From Stereocaulon alpinum (Eukaryota; Ascomycota; Lecanoromycetes; Lecanorales; Stereocaulaceae), in the NCBI GenBank assembly GCA_018257865.1, contig JAEUBA010000300.1:1-11581 (forward strand): a DNA stretch of 11,581 nucleotides. The letters run 5' to 3'. A program made the position numbers and the translations under genes. Below, one piece after another: positions 9,100 through 11,581 of this stretch; the stretch's first letter is position 1, and the number at the start of each line of letters is the position of its first letter. Below the pieces are notes generated by a model. That model worked only from the letters and a program-made list of their open reading frames with translations, did not search any database and was not told where the DNA came from.

Positions 9100-9397
9100 T
9101 AATAGAGATAGATAGTTATTAAATTATCTTAAGCTAAGACTCCTCTCTATTATATAAGTTAAATATAAGGAGATAAGAAAATATTCTACTAAAGGAAAAC
9201 CCTTCCTTATATATTTACCTTAATTATACTAAGCCCTATTATAATCTAGGTGATCTAGCCCTATATCTACTATATCACTCTATAATCTACCTAATATACC
9301 CTAGATTACTTATATTACTAGGTCCTCTCCTAAGTGTCCTTTACCTACTAACCCTATCACGTGCCTTGCTCGTGACCTTGCGGGGTTACCCGTAACA
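9100..9397 (-). repeat. 5' LTR of element C (outer end firm, inner end approximate)
   Basis: On the minus strand the sequence starts TGTTACGGGTAACCCCGCAA, typical of fungal Gypsy LTR starts, at plus 9397. The inner end cannot be fixed because RIP has blurred the expected TAACA-type terminus; it lies between about 9030 and 9130. The outer 42 bases (9356-9397) keep normal CA/TG, including a CACGTG palindrome at 9358-9363, while the rest is almost fully mutated. No partner LTR is in the window. Confidence 0.55.
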
Positions 9398-9875
9398 CTA
9401 ATCCTTAGATATATTTAATAATTATCTTACGCACTATTAGTATAAATACTAGATAATATTTTTTTAAATAACTCGCTATCTATTACGGAACTATAGCGAA
9501 TCTATAACTCTTATAAATAATAATATAATACTCTTATCGATACTTAAATATATAATTAAATAGTTCTATTATAAACTCCGTTAAATCCTAACTAATAGAT
9601 AGGGATTTAATACGCTAATAGGATATAAGTTTAATAATTAGGCGCGTATCTAACCGCCCCTAAACCCTAAAATTCCCCTTTTACCCTATTAAAACTCTAA
9701 CGTTTATATATTACTTTACGAACCTAATTTTAGTCTGATTTTAATACTTATAATACTAGTCCTCTACGATTTGACTATTCTCCTCGATTCTCAAATTTGG
9801 GACTTTTCGGCCACCAAAAACCCTATCGATTAGGCCCCTTAAGTACTATTAGTTAGGTCCCTCTAGCGCTACTAA
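9398..9875. other. Gene-free AT-rich stretch with a less mutated patch
   Basis: No recognisable gene. 9398-9720 is RIP-saturated, with a run of T (9460-9466) and two CCCTAAA words at 9658-9671. Around 9770-9830 CA/TG reappear (tttgac, ctcaaatttgggac, ggccaccaaaaaccc). On the minus strand, 9872-9714 reads for about 53 codons with only RIP-explainable stops (RGLIDRVFGGRKVPNL within it), but I recognise no family. Confidence 0.5.
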
Positions 9876-10070
9876 GCTGGGTAGGGCTATTATATAATCG
9901 CTATCGGTTATACCGCCTAACCGACGGTCTATAGTAGATAGCTAGGTAGGGCTATTATATAATCGCTATCGGTTATACCGCCTAACCGACGGTCTATAGT
10001 AGATAGCTAGGTAGGGCTATTATATAATCGCTATTAGTTATACCGCCTAACCGACGGTCTATAGTAGATA
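9876..10070. repeat. Three tandem 65-bp repeats with internal hairpin
   Basis: Units at 9876-9940, 9941-10005 and 10006-10070 are almost identical. Differences: unit 1 starts gctggg where units 2-3 have gctagg (a TG to TA step), and unit 3 has attagtta where the others have atcggtta. Units 1 and 2 contain a perfect inverted repeat, cggtta-taccgcc-taaccg (9905-9923 and 9970-9988), broken in unit 3. The period is not a multiple of three, so it is not a coding minisatellite. The array is flanked by ggtaggg (9880) and its inverse ccctacc (10074-10080). It sits exactly where the helicase-family pseudogene stops. Confidence 0.92.
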
Positions 10071-11459
10071 GATCCCTACCTTTACTCCTATTCCACTTTA
10101 ACTAGCGTCCTATATATATTTCGATATCTAACCGCCCGTCTATTCTTTCCCGCTTAGGTCCGCTAGCTATACGAATAGGGATATTATATATTAGTCCTAC
10201 CCTTCGGCCTTAACTAGTTCCTAGAACGGTCGCACTAACTATTTATAATATACTAATAACTCCCCTACGTCTTAGGGTAAATATCGATAGATAATCTTCT
10301 CCGTCCCCTATATATAGTATCCTTTATAGTATCGTATTACGAATACTACTAATCTATCTTTAATAAATATATTACGATACTTACCTTTTATATTATTCTA
10401 ATATTAGATACTTAATATCTTAGGGAACCGTCCCAGCTATCCACTAGTTATATATATAGATAGTAATAACTTCTCTTAGAAATCTACTACTTAGTCTATA
10501 TATACTTAGATACTTACCTTCTTCCACTTTAATATATAGCTATCTTCGATAAATCTACGCCGAATCTTTTTATCTTTCCCGACGCGATCCCTTAACTATA
10601 TTTTACCGTCGACCGGCTATAGATTCTGCTTATTCTATATAAAATTCTACCTATATTCCCTATTTATAGGGTTATCCCTTAACGACGCCTACGGGATCTA
10701 GGGTAATTAGCTAGGATTAGTAATAAATAATAACTCCTAAACTAATATCCGCTTCGTCTTAGTAACTAACCTATAAATTATACTCCGTAATTCGGCTATA
10801 GTAAATTAAATACTCTTATATATAATCTAGTCCCCGACCTAATTAATCGTCCCTTTAGCGGTAGTATTATAATAGATCTTTAAGCTATATATACGTAAAT
10901 CTAATATCTACTATATAGGACTATAGCTACCTTAGATTATAAACTAATCTATAGCTTCTTTAACTACCCCTAAATAATCTCTTCTAATCTTAATCTACTA
11001 ATTACTAGAGCTAGAACTAGAATTAGAACTATTACTAGATAGCTAACAGCCTTCGCTAGACTCCGGCTTAATAGGTCCTACTATCTCTAATATATCTTAA
11101 ATAACTATAAACTAGCTAATCTTAATTATAGCGGATAGTATAGGCGGATATTAATTAGGCCCTAACTATCTATCTTTCTTTACCCCTAATATAGCTAACG
11201 CGTATACTATAATACTATAGTATTCTTTCTATGTGATCTACTTATCTAATAATAATATATAAAATTCTAAATATACTTTAGGAAACGGGGCTAACGCGTA
11301 CTAATTCTTATTTAAATTACCGTTCTCTACCTAAGTTTCCTCTATAGGCTCTAAGCTCTCTATACTAGAGCCTCCCTTATTATTATCTAGCTCGTTCTCT
11401 CTATCTTCTTATAAAGATTCTTAAGCTTTAGCTATTAAACGCTTCTATACTTTACGTTA
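10071..11459 (-). pseudogene. Remnant of fungal telomere-linked RecQ-type protein, N-terminal region
   Basis: One minus-strand frame runs for 463 codons from 11459 to 10071, interrupted only by RIP-type TAA/TAG. In order: a charged segment (ESL-x-EDRENELDNNKGG) at about 11430-11360; ALAPFPKVYLEFYILLLDKQ (11310-11250); a Ser-rich linker (11045-11000); LDLRIYSLKI and YNTTAKGTINQVGD (10915-10830); SIQFTIAELRSII (10815-10775); VDGKIQL (10610-10590); RRRFIEDSYILKWKK (10565-10520); and the conserved block REKLLLSIYITSG, ILSIQYQNN, YRNIFIKDRLVVFVIRYYKGY (10380-10315), IIYRYLP-x-DVGELLVYY (10290-10240) and FVWLADLSGKEWTGG (10170-10130). From memory these blocks match large fungal proteins that carry this region ahead of a RecQ-type helicase and often sit near telomeres. 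The helicase motor itself is absent: the frame stops at the 65-bp repeats. Two GTAAGT words (10512-10517, 10379-10384) are read through in frame, so no intron is needed. The true N-terminus may continue past 11460 into unmutated sequence. Confidence 0.7.
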
Positions 11460-11581
11460 CTGGCCAGCGATGGAGACACACCTGTACGCGGTGCTGGCTA
11501 CGAACCTGAATACCTATTCAGAGCCGAGATGTCTCCCCTAATGCATTGCAGGTTGAACGATGTTGAGACGTCGCGTGGTTG
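11460..11581. other. Unmutated flank: abrupt end of the RIP domain
   Basis: From 11460 on CA and TG are common (about twenty in 122 bases) and the sequence looks like ordinary fungal DNA. On the minus strand the helicase-family frame continues without a stop from 11459 to 11517 (FRFVASTAYRCVSIAGQ) before a TAG at 11514-11516, so it may be the same gene, with a possible splice acceptor (ttcag on the minus strand) just after that stop. Only 122 bases are visible, too few to name a gene. Confidence 0.6.

Larger units (their letters stand above)
8343..9397 (-). mobile_element. 5' end of a third Ty3/Gypsy element 'C' (minus strand)
   Basis: Read on the minus strand: LTR outer end TGTTACGGGTAACC at 9397, LTR/leader to about 9020, then a gag frame from 9010 downward. 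There is no protease or RT after gag, so the element is cut off near 8340-8480 where it meets the converging 3' side of element B. Whether C belongs to the same family as A or B cannot be told, because the only shared part would be gag. Confidence 0.7.

Noticed and set aside
9658..9672. CCCTAAACCCTAAAA, reminiscent of a telomere repeat.
   Set aside because: Only two units, of the seven-base type, in a RIP-rich region where TAA is overabundant; not enough for an interstitial telomere.
9876..10070. Regular repeat array considered as a CRISPR.
   Set aside because: The 65-bp units are contiguous with no variable spacers, and the surrounding sequence is fungal.
10379..10517. Two GTAAGT words on the minus strand (10512-10517, 10379-10384) that look like 5' splice sites.
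   Set aside because: Reading straight through both keeps the conserved helicase-family protein in frame, with recognisable residues on each side, so no intron is required.
11470..11541. Plus-strand ATG frame of 23 residues in the unmutated flank.
   Set aside because: Short, with no recognisable motif; expected by chance.

Overview
The window comes from a filamentous ascomycete genome (Pezizomycotina) and is an AT-rich, gene-dead repeat block. Between about 1 and 11459 the dinucleotides CA and TG are nearly absent while TA is hugely enriched, yet CG, CC and CT survive. That is the footprint of repeat-induced point mutation (RIP, CpA to TpA on both strands) at near saturation. When stop codons are read as mutated CAA/CAG/TGG, CAT/CAC as TAT/TAC and GAT as AAT, long protein families reappear in fixed frames. 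No intact protein-coding gene, tRNA or rRNA was found.

Layout. 1-208: saturated AT-rich filler. 209-960: four diverged units of a ~195-212 bp tandem repeat; units 2-4 escaped most of the mutation. 961-1261: unassigned, with AAGGAATTCTTAAG-type inverted repeats. 1262-6331: Ty3/Gypsy chromovirus 'A', plus strand: C-terminal gag with zinc knuckle, then pol (protease, RT, RNase H, integrase, GPY/F, chromodomain) in one unbroken frame for about 4.2 kb, a polypurine tract and a probable 3' LTR. No 5' LTR is visible. 6332-8150: 3' half of a different chromovirus 'B', plus strand (integrase with HHCC and DDX35E, GPY/F, chromodomain, AT-hook). It begins directly at the end of A's LTR, so A probably inserted into B. 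8151-8342: spacer. 8343-9397: 5' end of a third Gypsy element 'C' on the minus strand (gag remnant plus LTR outer end). 9398-9875: no clear gene. 9876-10070: three 65-bp tandem repeats with an internal hairpin. 10071-11459: minus-strand remnant of the large fungal protein family found as the N-terminal part of telomere-linked RecQ helicases, again in one frame for 463 codons. 11460-11581: ordinary, unmutated sequence; the change is abrupt.

Together this looks like a nested transposon graveyard, possibly subtelomeric (the helicase family suggests this), silenced by RIP. The useful information lies in the RIP pattern itself: its sharp edges, its spared islands, and a tendency for surviving CA/TG sites to be CAG/CTG. 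A second point is a possible tyrosine-recombinase-like core in the helicase-associated protein. Reconstructed residues quoted below are my inference from reversing CpA to TpA changes; the actual sequence has stops there.
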